Shown in pieces: positions 42,122 through 56,251 of a DNA stretch of 64,000 nucleotides (positions are counted from its first letter, which is position 1; each line of letters begins with the position of its first letter). The position numbers and the translations under genes are program-made. The stretch comes from Pseudomonas taeanensis MS-3 (lineage in GTDB: Bacteria; Pseudomonadota; Gammaproteobacteria; Pseudomonadales; Pseudomonadaceae): contig NZ_AWSQ01000010.1 in the NCBI RefSeq assembly GCF_000498575.2, positions 120,518 to 184,517 of the forward strand, read 5' to 3'. A model generated the notes under the pieces. The model searched no databases. It worked only from the letters and a program-made list of their open reading frames with translations, and was not told the origin of the DNA.

Positions 42122-42757
42122 TTAACCGCGAGCCTTGGCTGCCGGACGCACAACCAAGTTGCCGCCAGTAGCGCCAGGAACGGCACCCTTGACCAACAGC
42201 AGGTTGCGTTCAGCATCGACGCGCACTACTTCCAGGGACTGCACAGTCACGCGCTCAGCACCCATGTGACCGGACATTTTCTTGCCCTTGAAGACGCGAC
42301 CCGGAGTCTGGCACTGGCCAATCGAACCCGGAACACGGTGGGACACGGAGTTACCGTGAGTATTGTCTTGGCCGCGGAAGTTCCAACGCTTGATGGTACC
42401 GGCAAAGCCTTTACCCTTGGACTGACCGGTGACATCCACCATTTGTCCAGCTTGGAAAATTTCAGCGTTGATCAGATCGCCGGCCTGGTAATCGCCTTCT
42501 GCAAGACGGAATTCCCAAACACCACGACCTGCCGCGACGTTCGCCTTAGCGAAGTGACCGGCCTGAGCCTTGCTGACACGCGAAGCACGACGCTCACCGA
42601 CAGTAACCTGCACTGCACGATAGCCATCGGTTTCTTCAGTTTTGAACTGGGTGACGCGATTCGGCTCGATCTCAATGACCGTAACCGGAATGGAGACACC
42701 TTCTTCGGTGAAAATACGGGTCATACCGCATTTACGACCGACTACACCAATAGTCAT
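42122..42757 (-). CDS. rplC: 50S ribosomal protein L3
   Basis: A 211-residue L3: MTIGVVGRKCGMTRIFTEEG, then VDVTGQSKGKGFAGTIKRWN and GSIGQCQTPGRVFKGKKMSG; the methylated glutamine of E. coli L3 corresponds to the GSIGQ region. It is an early assembly protein reaching the peptidyl transferase centre. An 82-base gap separates it from rpsJ. Confidence 0.98.
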   Translation of the reverse strand: MTIGVVGRKCGMTRIFTEEGVSIPVTVIEIEPNRVTQFKTEETDGYRAVQVTVGERRASRVSKAQAGHFAKANVAAGRGVWEFRLAEGDYQAGDLINAEIFQAGQMVDVTGQSKGKGFAGTIKRWNFRGQDNTHGNSVSHRVPGSIGQCQTPGRVFKGKKMSGHMGAERVTVQSLEVVRVDAERNLLLVKGAVPGATGGNLVVRPAAKARG

Positions 42758-42839
42758 GTTGTAACCTCATGAGTGTACGGGGCTTTCACCCGCTATGGCC
42801 GCCCATTTCAGAGCGTTACACGACTAAAACCCCAAGGTT

Positions 42840-43151
42840 TTAGCCGAGGCTGATCTGCACTTCCACGCCAGCCGCAAGATCGAGCTTCATCAGCGCATCA
42901 ACGGTTTTATCCGTTGGCTGGACAATGTCCAGAACACGCTTGTGGGTACGAATTTCGAACTGATCCCGCGCGTCTTTGTTGACGTGCGGAGAAGTCAGTA
43001 CGGTGTACCGCTCCTTGCGGGTAGGCAGAGGAATCGGACCACGCACCTGAGCACCAGTACGTTTCGCGGTTTCCACGATTTCCTGGGTAGATTGATCGAT
43101 CAGGCGATGATCAAAAGCCTTCAACCGAATACGGATTTGTTGATTTTGCAT
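42840..43151 (-). CDS. rpsJ: 30S ribosomal protein S10 (NusE)
   Basis: A 103-residue S10: QQIRIRLKAFDHRLIDQSTQ, PLPTRKERYTVLTSPHVNKD and the terminal KLDLAAGVEVQISLG. It is also NusE, the antitermination partner of NusB and link between NusG and the ribosome. It is the first gene of the S10 operon; ATG 43151 is preferred to a frame running back through the promoter. Confidence 0.98.
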   Translation of the reverse strand: MQNQQIRIRLKAFDHRLIDQSTQEIVETAKRTGAQVRGPIPLPTRKERYTVLTSPHVNKDARDQFEIRTHKRVLDIVQPTDKTVDALMKLDLAAGVEVQISLG

Positions 43152-43181
43152 TTTGACCTCAGATTCCAAGCTGCTATTCCC

Positions 43182-43202
43182 AACAGGCGCAATACGCCCG
43201 TT
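43182..43202 (-). other. S10 leader hairpin
   Basis: Minus strand AACGGGCG-5 nt-CGCCTGTT (one G-U pair) in the roughly 58-nt leader of rpsJ. Small stem with no T-run; function unknown. Confidence 0.4.
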
Positions 43203-43215
43203 AAAAGGAGGCGCA

Positions 43216-43244
43216 ATTCTATAGACGGCTCCTATGGGTGTCAA
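43216..43244 (-). promoter_or_regulatory. S10 operon promoter
   Basis: Minus-strand TTGACA (43239-43244), exact consensus, 17-base spacer, TAGAAT (43216-43221). About 65 bases upstream of rpsJ. Confidence 0.8.
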
Positions 43245-43248
43245 CCCA

Positions 43249-43277
43249 ATAAAAAAGCCCCCGCAAGCGGGGGCTCC
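43249..43277 (-). terminator. str operon terminator after tufA
   Basis: Stem AGCCCCCGC-TT-GCGGGGGCT on the minus strand followed by T6. It is 17 bases after the tufA stop and five bases before the S10 promoter -35. Confidence 0.85.
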
Positions 43278-43293
43278 TCTGCAGACCAATCGA

Positions 43294-44487
43294 TTACTCG
43301 ATGATCTTGGCAACCACGCCAGCACCAACGGTACGGCCGCCTTCGCGAATCGCGAAACGCAGACCATCTTCCATGGCGATCGACTTGATCAGGGTAACAA
43401 CCATTTTCACGTTGTCGCCCGGCATTACCATTTCAACGCCTTCCGGCAACTCGCAGTTACCAGTCACGTCCGTAGTACGGAAGTAGAACTGTGGGCGATA
43501 GCCTTTGAAGAACGGAGTGTGGCGACCGCCTTCTTCCTTGCTCAGCACGTACACTTCAGCTTCGAACTTGGTGTGCGGCTTAACGCTACCTGGCTTAGCC
43601 AGGATCTGACCACGCTCTACGTCGTCACGCTTGGTACCGCGCAGCAGGATACCGCAGTTCTCGCCAGCACGACCCTCGTCGAGCAGCTTGCGGAACATCT
43701 CAACACCAGTGCAGATGGTCTTGACGGTGTCACGCAGACCCACGATCTCAACTTCTTCCTGGATCTTGATGATGCCGCGCTCAATACGACCAGTCACAAC
43801 GGTACCGCGACCGGAAATCGAGAACACATCCTCAACCGGCATCAGGAACGGCTTGTCGATCACGCGAACCGGATCCGGGATGTAGGTATCCAGCGTCTCA
43901 ACCAGCTTACGAACGGCACTGGTGCCCATTTCGTTGTCGTCCTGGCCGTTCAGAGCCATCAACGCGGAGCCGATGATGATCGGAGTGTCGTCACCTGGGA
44001 AGTCGTAAGCCGACAACAGGTCGCGAACTTCCATCTCAACCAGTTCCAGCAGCTCAGCGTCATCCACCATGTCAGCCTTGTTCAGGAAGACAACGATGTA
44101 CGGAACACCAACCTGACGGGACAACAGGATGTGCTCGCGAGTCTGCGGCATCGGGCCGTCAGCAGCCGAGCAGACCAGAATAGCGCCATCCATCTGCGCA
44201 GCACCGGTGATCATGTTCTTCACGTAATCCGCGTGACCCGGGCAGTCAACGTGCGCGTAGTGACGGATAGTGGAGTCATATTCAACGTGGGAAGTGTTGA
44301 TCGTGATACCACGAGCCTTCTCTTCCGGAGCGCTGTCAATTTGTGCGAAGTCACGAATAGCGCCACCGAAAGCCTCAGCACAGACCTTGGTCAGTGCTGC
44401 AGTCAGAGTGGTTTTACCATGGTCAACGTGACCGATGGTGCCAACGTTTACGTGCGGTTTGCTACGTTCAAATTTTTCTTTAGCCAC
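43294..44487 (-). CDS. tufA: Elongation factor Tu, str-operon copy
   Basis: A 397-residue EF-Tu. GTPase motifs: GHVDHGKTT (G1), the RGITINTSH switch I stretch, DCPGHADYV (G3), NKADM (G4), GSALMAL (G5); domains 2 and 3 follow (RGTVVTGRIERG; PFFKGYRPQFYFRTTDVTGN, the kirromycin/aminoacyl-tRNA interface). It delivers aminoacyl-tRNA to the ribosome. It is 30 bases after fusA. It differs from the second copy at 59812-61005 at about 34 residues, clustered at residues 34-52 and through domain 2, which is exceptional because duplicate tuf genes are normally kept identical by gene conversion. Confidence 0.97.
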   Translation of the reverse strand: MAKEKFERSKPHVNVGTIGHVDHGKTTLTAALTKVCAEAFGGAIRDFAQIDSAPEEKARGITINTSHVEYDSTIRHYAHVDCPGHADYVKNMITGAAQMDGAILVCSAADGPMPQTREHILLSRQVGVPYIVVFLNKADMVDDAELLELVEMEVRDLLSAYDFPGDDTPIIIGSALMALNGQDDNEMGTSAVRKLVETLDTYIPDPVRVIDKPFLMPVEDVFSISGRGTVVTGRIERGIIKIQEEVEIVGLRDTVKTICTGVEMFRKLLDEGRAGENCGILLRGTKRDDVERGQILAKPGSVKPHTKFEAEVYVLSKEEGGRHTPFFKGYRPQFYFRTTDVTGNCELPEGVEMVMPGDNVKMVVTLIKSIAMEDGLRFAIREGGRTVGAGVVAKIIE

Positions 44488-44517
44488 GACAGTGATCTCC
44501 TTGCCTAAAGGGCTGAA

Positions 44518-46623
44518 TCAGCCTTGCTTTTTGGTAACAGTTTCGACGATATGCGCCGGAGCTGTATTGTATTTTTTGAATTCCATAGAGTAGCTTGCGC
44601 GACCTTGGGACATGGAACGAACGTCGGTTGCATAACCAAACATTTCACCCAACGGAACCTCGGCACGAATGACCTTGCCGGAAACCGTATCTTCCATACC
44701 CAGGATCATGCCGCGACGACGGTTAAGGTCGCCCATCACATCACCCATATAGTCTTCAGGCGTAACAACCTCTACCGCCATGATCGGCTCAAGCAACTCA
44801 CCACCACCCTTCTGGGCCAGTTGCTTGGTTGCCATGGAAGCAGCCACCTTAAACGCCATCTCGTTGGAGTCGACGTCGTGATAAGAACCATCGAAGACTG
44901 TAGCCTTCAGGCCGATAAGCGGATAGCCGGCTACAACGCCGTTCTTCATCTGCTCTTCGATACCCTTCTGGATAGCCGGGATGTATTCCTTAGGAACCAC
45001 ACCACCCACTACTTCGTTGACGAACTGCAAGCCTTCCTGACCTTCGTCAGCAGGAGCAAAACGGATCCAGCAGTGACCAAACTGACCACGACCACCGGAT
45101 TGACGCACGAACTTGCCTTCGATTTCACAGTTCTTCGTGATGCGCTCACGATAGGAAACCTGAGGCTTACCAATGTTGGCTTCGACGTTGAACTCACGAC
45201 GCATGCGATCGACCAGGATGTCCAGGTGCAATTCGCCCATGCCGGAGATGATCGTCTGACCCGTCTCTTCATCAGTTTTAACACGGAAAGACGGATCTTC
45301 TTGAGCCAACTTGCCCAAAGCGATACCCATCTTTTCCTGATCGTCCTTGGTCTTAGGCTCTACGGCAACCGAAATAACCGGCTCCGGGAAGTCCATACGA
45401 ACCAGGATGATTGGCTTGTCAGCGTTGCACAAAGTCTCACCCGTGGTGACGTCCTTCATGCCGATCAAGGCCGCGATGTCACCAGCGCGCACTTCCTTGA
45501 TCTCTTCACGGGCGTTTGCGTGCATTTGCACCATACGACCCACGCGCTCTTTCTTGCCCTTGACCGAGTTGATCACACCGTCACCGGAGTTCAACACACC
45601 CGAGTAAACACGGACGAAGGTCAAGGTACCCACGAATGGGTCGGTAGCGATCTTGAACGCCAGAGCCGAGAACGGCTCGCTGTCGTCTGCATGACGCTCC
45701 AACTGGATAGTCTCATCATCCGGGTCAGTACCCTTGATGGCAGGAATATCGGTGGGAGCCGGCAGGAAGTCGATGACGGCGTCGAGAACCAAGGGAACAC
45801 CCTTGTTCTTGAAAGAAGAACCGCAAACAGCCAGAACGATTTCGCCAGCGATAGTACGCTGACGCAGAGCGCCCTTGATTTCCTCGATGGTGAGTTCTTC
45901 ACCTTCAAGGTACTTGTTCATCAGCTCTTCAGTGGCTTCGGCCGCAGCCTCCACCATGTTGCTGCGCCACTTTTCAGCCTCTTCCAGCAACTCCGCAGGA
46001 ATATCCTTGCGAACAGGAACCATACCCCTGTCAGCATCGCTCCAATAGACAGCTTTCATGTTGATCAGATCGATCTGACCCTGGAAGTTATCTTCAGAAC
46101 CGATAGCCAACTGGATTGGCACCGGAGTGTGCCCCAGACGATTCTTGATCTGCTCAATCACGCGCAGGAAGTTCGCACCCGCACGGTCCATCTTGTTTAC
46201 GTAAACAAGACGCGGAACACCGTACTTGTTGGCCTGACGCCATACGGTTTCCGACTGAGGCTCAACGCCCGAGGTGCCGCAGAACACAACAACAGCACCG
46301 TCGAGTACACGCAGGGAACGCTCAACCTCAATGGTGAAGTCTACGTGCCCCGGGGTATCAATGACGTTGAAGCGGTGCTCATCCTTGTACTGCTTCTCGG
46401 AGCCTTTCCAGAAGGCGGTAATAGCAGCAGAAGTAATGGTAATACCACGTTCCTGCTCCTGCACCATCCAGTCAGTGGTCGCGGCGCCGTCATGCACCTC
46501 GCCCATTTTGTGGCTTTTGCCAGTGTAAAAAAGGACGCGCTCTGTGGTGGTGGTTTTACCAGCATCCACGTGAGCGACAATACCAATGTTACGGTAGCGG
46601 TTAATCGGTGTAGTACGAGCCAT
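44518..46623 (-). CDS. fusA: Elongation factor G
   Basis: A 701-residue EF-G: G1 AHVDAGKTTTTERVLFYTG, G3 DTPGHVDFTIEVERSL, G4 NKMDR. Domain IV has the tip sequence GVVPKEYIPAIQKG and the C-terminus SMEFKKYNTAPAHI. It drives translocation and, with RRF, ribosome recycling. The length is slightly below the 706 of PAO1 FusA1 as I remember it. It follows rpsG by 30 bases. Fusidic-acid regions look normal. Confidence 0.97.
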   Translation of the reverse strand: MARTTPINRYRNIGIVAHVDAGKTTTTERVLFYTGKSHKMGEVHDGAATTDWMVQEQERGITITSAAITAFWKGSEKQYKDEHRFNVIDTPGHVDFTIEVERSLRVLDGAVVVFCGTSGVEPQSETVWRQANKYGVPRLVYVNKMDRAGANFLRVIEQIKNRLGHTPVPIQLAIGSEDNFQGQIDLINMKAVYWSDADRGMVPVRKDIPAELLEEAEKWRSNMVEAAAEATEELMNKYLEGEELTIEEIKGALRQRTIAGEIVLAVCGSSFKNKGVPLVLDAVIDFLPAPTDIPAIKGTDPDDETIQLERHADDSEPFSALAFKIATDPFVGTLTFVRVYSGVLNSGDGVINSVKGKKERVGRMVQMHANAREEIKEVRAGDIAALIGMKDVTTGETLCNADKPIILVRMDFPEPVISVAVEPKTKDDQEKMGIALGKLAQEDPSFRVKTDEETGQTIISGMGELHLDILVDRMRREFNVEANIGKPQVSYRERITKNCEIEGKFVRQSGGRGQFGHCWIRFAPADEGQEGLQFVNEVVGGVVPKEYIPAIQKGIEEQMKNGVVAGYPLIGLKATVFDGSYHDVDSNEMAFKVAASMATKQLAQKGGGELLEPIMAVEVVTPEDYMGDVMGDLNRRRGMILGMEDTVSGKVIRAEVPLGEMFGYATDVRSMSQGRASYSMEFKKYNTAPAHIVETVTKKQG

Positions 46624-46653
46624 AAAGCCCTCGCAAATTGAGTGACGCTAAAA

Positions 46654-47124
46654 TTAGAAGCGGTAGTGCGAGAACGCCTTGTTGGCTTCAGCCATACGAT
46701 GCACGTCTTCACGCTTCTTAACTGCAGCACCTTTGCCTTCAGCGGCATCCAGCAACTCGCCAGCCAAACGCAGAGCCATAGACTTCTCACCACGCTTACG
46801 GGCGAAATCTACCAGCCAGCGCATGGCAAGAGCATTACGGCGGGACGGACGAACTTCGACCGGAACCTGGTAAGTAGCACCACCAACGCGGCGCGACTTC
46901 ACTTCGACCAGCGGAGCGATGGCGTCGAGAGCTTTCTCGAAGATTTCCAGGGGATCGCTGTTCTTGCGTTCTTTAACTTTGTCCAGCGCGCCATAAACAA
47001 TACGCTCGGCCACGGCTTTTTTACCGCTTTCCATTACGTGGTTCATGAACTTGGCGAGAATCTGGCTTCCGTATTTCGGATCGTCCAGAATCTCACGCTT
47101 GGCTGCTACGCGACGTCTTGGCAT
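46654..47124 (-). CDS. rpsG: 30S ribosomal protein S7
   Basis: A 156-residue S7: MPRRRVAAKREILDDPKYGS, GGATYQVPVEVRPSRRNALA, and the C-terminal EANKAFSHYRF. It nucleates the head of the small subunit and, in E. coli, represses str operon translation by binding the rpsL-rpsG spacer. That spacer here is 115 bases, enough for such a site, though no matching structure was recognised. Confidence 0.98.
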   Translation of the reverse strand: MPRRRVAAKREILDDPKYGSQILAKFMNHVMESGKKAVAERIVYGALDKVKERKNSDPLEIFEKALDAIAPLVEVKSRRVGGATYQVPVEVRPSRRNALAMRWLVDFARKRGEKSMALRLAGELLDAAEGKGAAVKKREDVHRMAEANKAFSHYRF

Positions 47125-47239
47125 TGATAAGCCCTCAAACGGTCTTCAGGTTAGCCCGGGACCCCACCAGAGGTGTCGCCCGACCTTACTCTTATCGACT
47201 CAAATAAATAGATAACTGCAACTCAGAGCAAACGACCGA

Positions 47240-47611
47240 TTACTTCGGACGCTTGGTACCGTACTTCGAACGACCCTGGTTACGACCCTTAACACCGGAA
47301 GTATCCAAAGAACCGCGAACGGTGTGGTAGCGAACACCCGGAAGGTCTTTTACACGACCGCCACGGATCAGCACTACGCTGTGCTCTTGCAGGTTGTGGC
47401 CTTCACCGCCGATGTACGAGGAAACCTCGAAACCGTTGGTCAGACGCACGCGGCATACTTTACGCAGTGCCGAGTTAGGTTTTTTCGGCGTGGTGGTATA
47501 CACGCGAGTGCATACACCACGACGCTGCGGGCAGTTCTGCAGCGCAGGCACGTCGGATTTCTCGACGATACGCTTACGCGGCTGACGTACCAGCTGGTTA
47601 ATAGTTGCCAT
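47240..47611 (-). CDS. rpsL: 30S ribosomal protein S12
   Basis: A 123-residue S12: [20 protein letters not shown], the loop [14 protein letters not shown] with Lys43, and [14 protein letters not shown] with Lys88. Both residues altered in streptomycin resistance are wild type. Asp89 in the second loop is the usual methylthiolation site. First gene of the str operon. Confidence 0.98.
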
Positions 47612-47655
47612 CTATAAGCTCCACTGTTGTCTTTCGACGCTATTGCCCACTAAGG

Positions 47656-47686
47656 AAAGCAAAATGGCAGAGCGGATGCCCTGCCA
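47656..47686 (-). terminator. rpsL leader hairpin / rpoC terminator
   Basis: Minus strand GGCAGGGC-ATCC-GCTCTGCC (one G-U pair) followed by ATTTTGCTTT. It lies downstream of the str promoter and upstream of rpsL, so it could end rpoBC transcripts and also attenuate the str operon. Confidence 0.5.
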
Positions 47687-47702
47687 AATTTAGGGGTGCA
47701 TG

Positions 47703-47731
47703 AGTCTAATGACACTCACACCCCCCGTCAA
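47703..47731 (-). promoter_or_regulatory. str operon (rpsL) promoter
   Basis: Minus-strand TTGACG (47726-47731), 17-base spacer, TAGACT (47703-47708), about 90 bases upstream of rpsL and 38 after the rpoC stop. Confidence 0.65.
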
Positions 47732-47768
47732 GGCCAAGCCCCGCCACCAGAGCAGCGAGGCCGTGCAC

Positions 47769-51968
<4,200 letters not shown>

Positions 51969-52032
51969 GGCCTTTCCTCCTGGCGGAGCAGGGAGCGAGG
52001 ACAACCGCCTCACTCCCGATTCGCGTCACGTG

Positions 52033-55000
52033 TTATTCGGTTTCCAGATCGATATCGATACCGAGCGAACGGATCTCTTTGATCAGTACGTTGAAGGACT
52101 CAGGCATGCCTGGCTCCATACGGTGATCGCCGTCCACGATGTTTTTGTACATCTTGGTACGTCCATTCACATCGTCCGACTTCACGGTCAGCATTTCCTG
52201 CAGGGTGTAGGCGGCACCGTAGGCTTCCAGCGCCCACACCTCCATCTCCCCGAAACGCTGACCACCGAACTGCGCCTTACCACCCAGCGGCTGCTGAGTA
52301 ACCAGGCTGTAGGAACCCGTTGAACGCGCGTGCATCTTGTCGTCCACCAGGTGATTCAGTTTCAGCATGTACATGTAGCCAACAGTGGTCGGGCGCTCGA
52401 ACAGGTTGCCAGTACGACCGTCGACCAACTGCATCTGACCACTCTCAGGCAGATCAGCCAGCTTGAGCATGGCCTTGATCTCGGTTTCCTTGGCACCGTC
52501 AAACACCGGTGTGGCCATCGGCACACCGCCGCGCAGGTTTTTCGCCAGGTCGAGGATTTCCTGATCGCTCAGTTCATCCAGGCTTTCTTGACGACCACCG
52601 ATCTCGTTGTAGATCTGCTGCATGAACTTACGCAGCTCGGCGACCTTGCGCTGCTCTTCGAGCATGCGGTTGATCTTCTCGCCCAAGCCCTTGGCTGCAA
52701 GGCCCAGGTGGGTTTCGAGGATCTGCCCGACGTTCATACGTGACGGTACGCCCAGCGGGTTGAGGACGATATCGACCGGCGTGCCATTGGCATCATGCGG
52801 CATGTCTTCAACCGGCATGATCACCGAGACCACACCCTTGTTACCGTGACGACCGGCCATTTTGTCGCCCGGCTGGATGCGACGACGGATGGCCAGGTAG
52901 ACCTTGACGATCTTCAGCACGCCCGGCGCCAGATCGTCGCCCTGCTGCAGCTTGCGCTTCTTGTCTTCGAACTTGTCGTCGAGCAACTGACGGCGATCGG
53001 AAATGTAGGCCTGGGCCTTTTCCAACTGCTCGTTCAGCGCATCATCCGCCATGCGCAGCTTGAACCACTGGCCGCGCTCGAAACCGTCGAGGAACTCATC
53101 GGTGATCTCAGCGCCTTTCTTCAGGCCAGCACCACCTTCGACAGTCTTGCCGACCAGGGCTGCACGCAGGCGCTCGAAGGTTGCACCTTCGACGATACGG
53201 AACTCTTCGTTCAGATCTTTACGGATCTCGTCGAGCTGCATCTTCTCAATGGCCAGGGCGCGAGCATCACGCTCAACACCATCACGGGTGAAGACCTGGA
53301 CGTCGATGACCGTGCCCTTGGTGCCAGTCGGCACACGCAGGGAAGTGTCTTTAACGTCGCTGGCCTTCTCACCGAAGATCGCACGCAATAGTTTCTCTTC
53401 CGGCGTCAGCTGAGTCTCGCCTTTCGGGGTGACCTTACCGACCAGAATGTCGCCCGCACCAACCTCGGCACCGACATACACAATACCCGCTTCATCCAGC
53501 TTGTTCAGCGCAGCTTCACCGACGTTCGGGATATCCGCAGTGATCTCTTCGGAGCCGAGCTTGGTGTCACGCGACACGCAGGTCAGTTCCTGGATGTGGA
53601 TAGTAGTGAAGCGATCCTCTTGAACCACACGCTCAGACAAGCAGATGGAGTCTTCGAAGTTGTACCCGTTCCACGGCATGAACGCCACGCGCATGTTCTG
53701 ACCCAGAGCCAGCTCACCCATGTCGGTGGACGGACCATCGGCCAGAATATCGGTACGCGCAACCTTGTCACCCTTACGCACCAGCGGACGCTGGTTGATG
53801 CAGGTGTTCTGGTTGGAGCGGGTGTACTTGGTCAGGTTATAGATGTCGACACCGGCTTCACCGGTCTCAACTTCGTCATCATTGACCCGAACCACTACAC
53901 GACTGGCGTCGACCGAGTCGATTACGCCACCGCGGCGGGCAACCACACAAACGCCGGAGTCGCGTGCTACGTTGCGCTCCATGCCAGTACCCACCAGCGG
54001 CTTATCAGCGCGTAGAGTCGGTACAGCCTGGCGCTGCATGTTCGAACCCATCAACGCCCGGTTGGCGTCGTCGTGCTCGAGGAACGGAATCAGCGAAGCC
54101 GCGACGGACACCACCTGCTTGGGCGATACGTCCATCAGGGTGACGTCTTCCGGCGCCTTTACGGTAAATTCGTTTTGGTGACGCACCGCCACCAACTCAT
54201 CCACCAACTGACCCTGCTCGTTCATCATCGCCGATGCCTGAGCGATAACGTGGTCGGCCTCTTCAATTGCAGAGAGGAAGACGATCTCGTCGGTCACCAG
54301 GGTATCTTTCACCACACGGTACGGGCTCTCGAGGAAACCGTACTTGTTGGTGCGCGCATAGGCCGCCAAGGAGTTGATCAGGCCGATGTTCGGACCTTCC
54401 GGCGTTTCAATCGGGCACACGCGGCCATAATGGGTCGGGTGTACGTCACGGACTTCGAAGCCGGCACGCTCACGAGTCAAACCGCCCGGGCCGAGCGCAG
54501 AGACACGACGCTTGTGGGTGATCTCGGAGAGCGGGTTGTTCTGGTCCATGAACTGCGACAGCTGGCTGGAACCGAAGAACTCCTTCACCGCCGCAGCCAC
54601 CGGCTTGGCATTGATCAGGTCCTGCGGCATCAAGCCTTCGCTTTCAGCCATCGACAGACGCTCTTTGACCGCGCGCTCAACACGCACCAGGCCCACACGG
54701 AACTGGTTCTCGGCCATTTCGCCAACGCAACGTACGCGACGGTTACCCAGATGGTCGATGTCATCGACGATGCCTTTGCCGTTACGGATATCGACGAGAG
54801 TCTTCAGAACCTCGACGATGTCTTCTTTGCTCAGCACACCTGAACCTTCGATCTCGGTACGACCGATACGACGGTTGAACTTCATCCGGCCTACGGCAGA
54901 CAGGTCGTAACGCTCAGCACTGAAGAACAGGTTGTTGAACAGCGTCTCGGCAGCATCCTTGGTCGGCGGCTCGCCGGGACGCATCATGCGGTAGATCTCG

Positions 55001-56106
55001 ACCAACGCTTCCAGTTGATTGGTGGTGGAGTCAATCTTCAGGGTATCGGAGATGAACGGACCACAATCAATGTCGTTGGTGTACAGGGTTTCCAGACGCA
55101 CAACCTGAGCCTTGGCAACTTGCACCAGGATCTCAGTGGTCAGCTCTGTGTTGCACTCGGCAATGATCTCGCCGGTAGCCGGGTGCACGATTGCCTTGGC
55201 AGTGGTACGGCCAATCAGGTAATCGAGCGGCACTTCCAGCTCTTTGATGCCAGCCTTGTCCAGCTGGTTAACGTGGCGCGCGGTGATACGGCGACCCTGC
55301 TCAACGATAACCTTGCCGTTTTCATCCTTGATATCCAGGACGGCAACTTCACCACGCAGACGCTGCGGCACCAACTCCAGGTTCAGGGTCTCGCCCTTCA
55401 CATGGAAAACGTTGGTGGAATAGAACGCGTCGAGCACTTCCTCAGTGCTGTAACCCAGCGCACGCAGCAGTACCGAGGCCGGCAGCTTGCGACGACGGTC
55501 GATACGCACGAACACGGCGTCCTTCGGATCGAACTCGAAGTCCAGCCATGAACCGCGGTACGGAATCACCCGAGCGGAATACAGCAGCTTACCGGAGCTG
55601 TGGGTCTTGCCACGGTCGTGGTCGAAGAACACGCCCGGTGAACGGTGCAGCTGGGAAACGATGACGCGCTCGGTACCGTTGATTACGAAGGTACCGTTCT
55701 CAGTCATCAGGGGGATTTCCCCCATGTAAACTTCTTGCTCTTTAATGTCCTTGATCGCTTTATTCGACGATTCTTTGTCGAAAATGATCAGACGGACTTT
55801 TACCCGCAGCGGCACGGCAAAAGTCACGCCGCGCAGCACGCACTCCTTGACGTCAAATGCCGGCTCGCCCAGGCGATAACCGACATATTCCAGAGCAGCG
55901 TTGCCGGAATAGCTGATAATCGGGAAAACGGATTTGAAGGCCGCATGCAGGCCGATGTCACGAAACTGATCCTTGGTCGCTCCCGCCTGCAGGAATTCGC
56001 GATACGAATCCAGCTGGATGGCCAGGAGATAAGGCACATCCATGACATCCGGCAACTTGCTAAAGTCCTTACGGATACGTTTTTTCTCAGTATATGAGTA
56101 AGCCAT
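52033..56106 (-). CDS. rpoB: RNA polymerase beta subunit
   Basis: A 1357-residue beta subunit starting AYSYTEKKRIRKDFSKLPDV. The rifampicin cluster reads GSSQLSQFMDQNNPLSEITH then KRRVSALGPGGL, i.e. wild type. Other blocks: PIETPEGPNIGLINSLAAYA, PGDKMAGRHGNKGVVSVIMP near the active site, and the C-terminal clamp MLTVKSDDVNGRTKMYKNIV. It is transcribed after rplL across a 221-base gap holding an attenuator-like stem. With rpoC and rpoA (29880) it forms the core polymerase. Confidence 0.98.
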   Translation of the reverse strand: MAYSYTEKKRIRKDFSKLPDVMDVPYLLAIQLDSYREFLQAGATKDQFRDIGLHAAFKSVFPIISYSGNAALEYVGYRLGEPAFDVKECVLRGVTFAVPLRVKVRLIIFDKESSNKAIKDIKEQEVYMGEIPLMTENGTFVINGTERVIVSQLHRSPGVFFDHDRGKTHSSGKLLYSARVIPYRGSWLDFEFDPKDAVFVRIDRRRKLPASVLLRALGYSTEEVLDAFYSTNVFHVKGETLNLELVPQRLRGEVAVLDIKDENGKVIVEQGRRITARHVNQLDKAGIKELEVPLDYLIGRTTAKAIVHPATGEIIAECNTELTTEILVQVAKAQVVRLETLYTNDIDCGPFISDTLKIDSTTNQLEALVEIYRMMRPGEPPTKDAAETLFNNLFFSAERYDLSAVGRMKFNRRIGRTEIEGSGVLSKEDIVEVLKTLVDIRNGKGIVDDIDHLGNRRVRCVGEMAENQFRVGLVRVERAVKERLSMAESEGLMPQDLINAKPVAAAVKEFFGSSQLSQFMDQNNPLSEITHKRRVSALGPGGLTRERAGFEVRDVHPTHYGRVCPIETPEGPNIGLINSLAAYARTNKYGFLESPYRVVKDTLVTDEIVFLSAIEEADHVIAQASAMMNEQGQLVDELVAVRHQNEFTVKAPEDVTLMDVSPKQVVSVAASLIPFLEHDDANRALMGSNMQRQAVPTLRADKPLVGTGMERNVARDSGVCVVARRGGVIDSVDASRVVVRVNDDEVETGEAGVDIYNLTKYTRSNQNTCINQRPLVRKGDKVARTDILADGPSTDMGELALGQNMRVAFMPWNGYNFEDSICLSERVVQEDRFTTIHIQELTCVSRDTKLGSEEITADIPNVGEAALNKLDEAGIVYVGAEVGAGDILVGKVTPKGETQLTPEEKLLRAIFGEKASDVKDTSLRVPTGTKGTVIDVQVFTRDGVERDARALAIEKMQLDEIRKDLNEEFRIVEGATFERLRAALVGKTVEGGAGLKKGAEITDEFLDGFERGQWFKLRMADDALNEQLEKAQAYISDRRQLLDDKFEDKKRKLQQGDDLAPGVLKIVKVYLAIRRRIQPGDKMAGRHGNKGVVSVIMPVEDMPHDANGTPVDIVLNPLGVPSRMNVGQILETHLGLAAKGLGEKINRMLEEQRKVAELRKFMQQIYNEIGGRQESLDELSDQEILDLAKNLRGGVPMATPVFDGAKETEIKAMLKLADLPESGQMQLVDGRTGNLFERPTTVGYMYMLKLNHLVDDKMHARSTGSYSLVTQQPLGGKAQFGGQRFGEMEVWALEAYGAAYTLQEMLTVKSDDVNGRTKMYKNIVDGDHRMEPGMPESFNVLIKEIRSLGIDIDLETE

Positions 56107-56251
56107 CAGCGTTCCCCAGCTTGGTCACCTGCTTATTTGGCCTCTCCGACGGGAGCAGCCAGAAACTCTTGCAAACCCTTTGGTCTGCGCCACCACTCAG
56201 GGTGGGTTTATTCCCGATCGAGGCCGGCCAACGATTAGCCAACCTAGAACG

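Noticed and set aside
44524..46641. 705-residue plus-strand ORF antisense to fusA
   Set aside because: Shadow of fusA codon bias; no domain, low-complexity His/Gln/Arg/Thr composition and no ribosome site.
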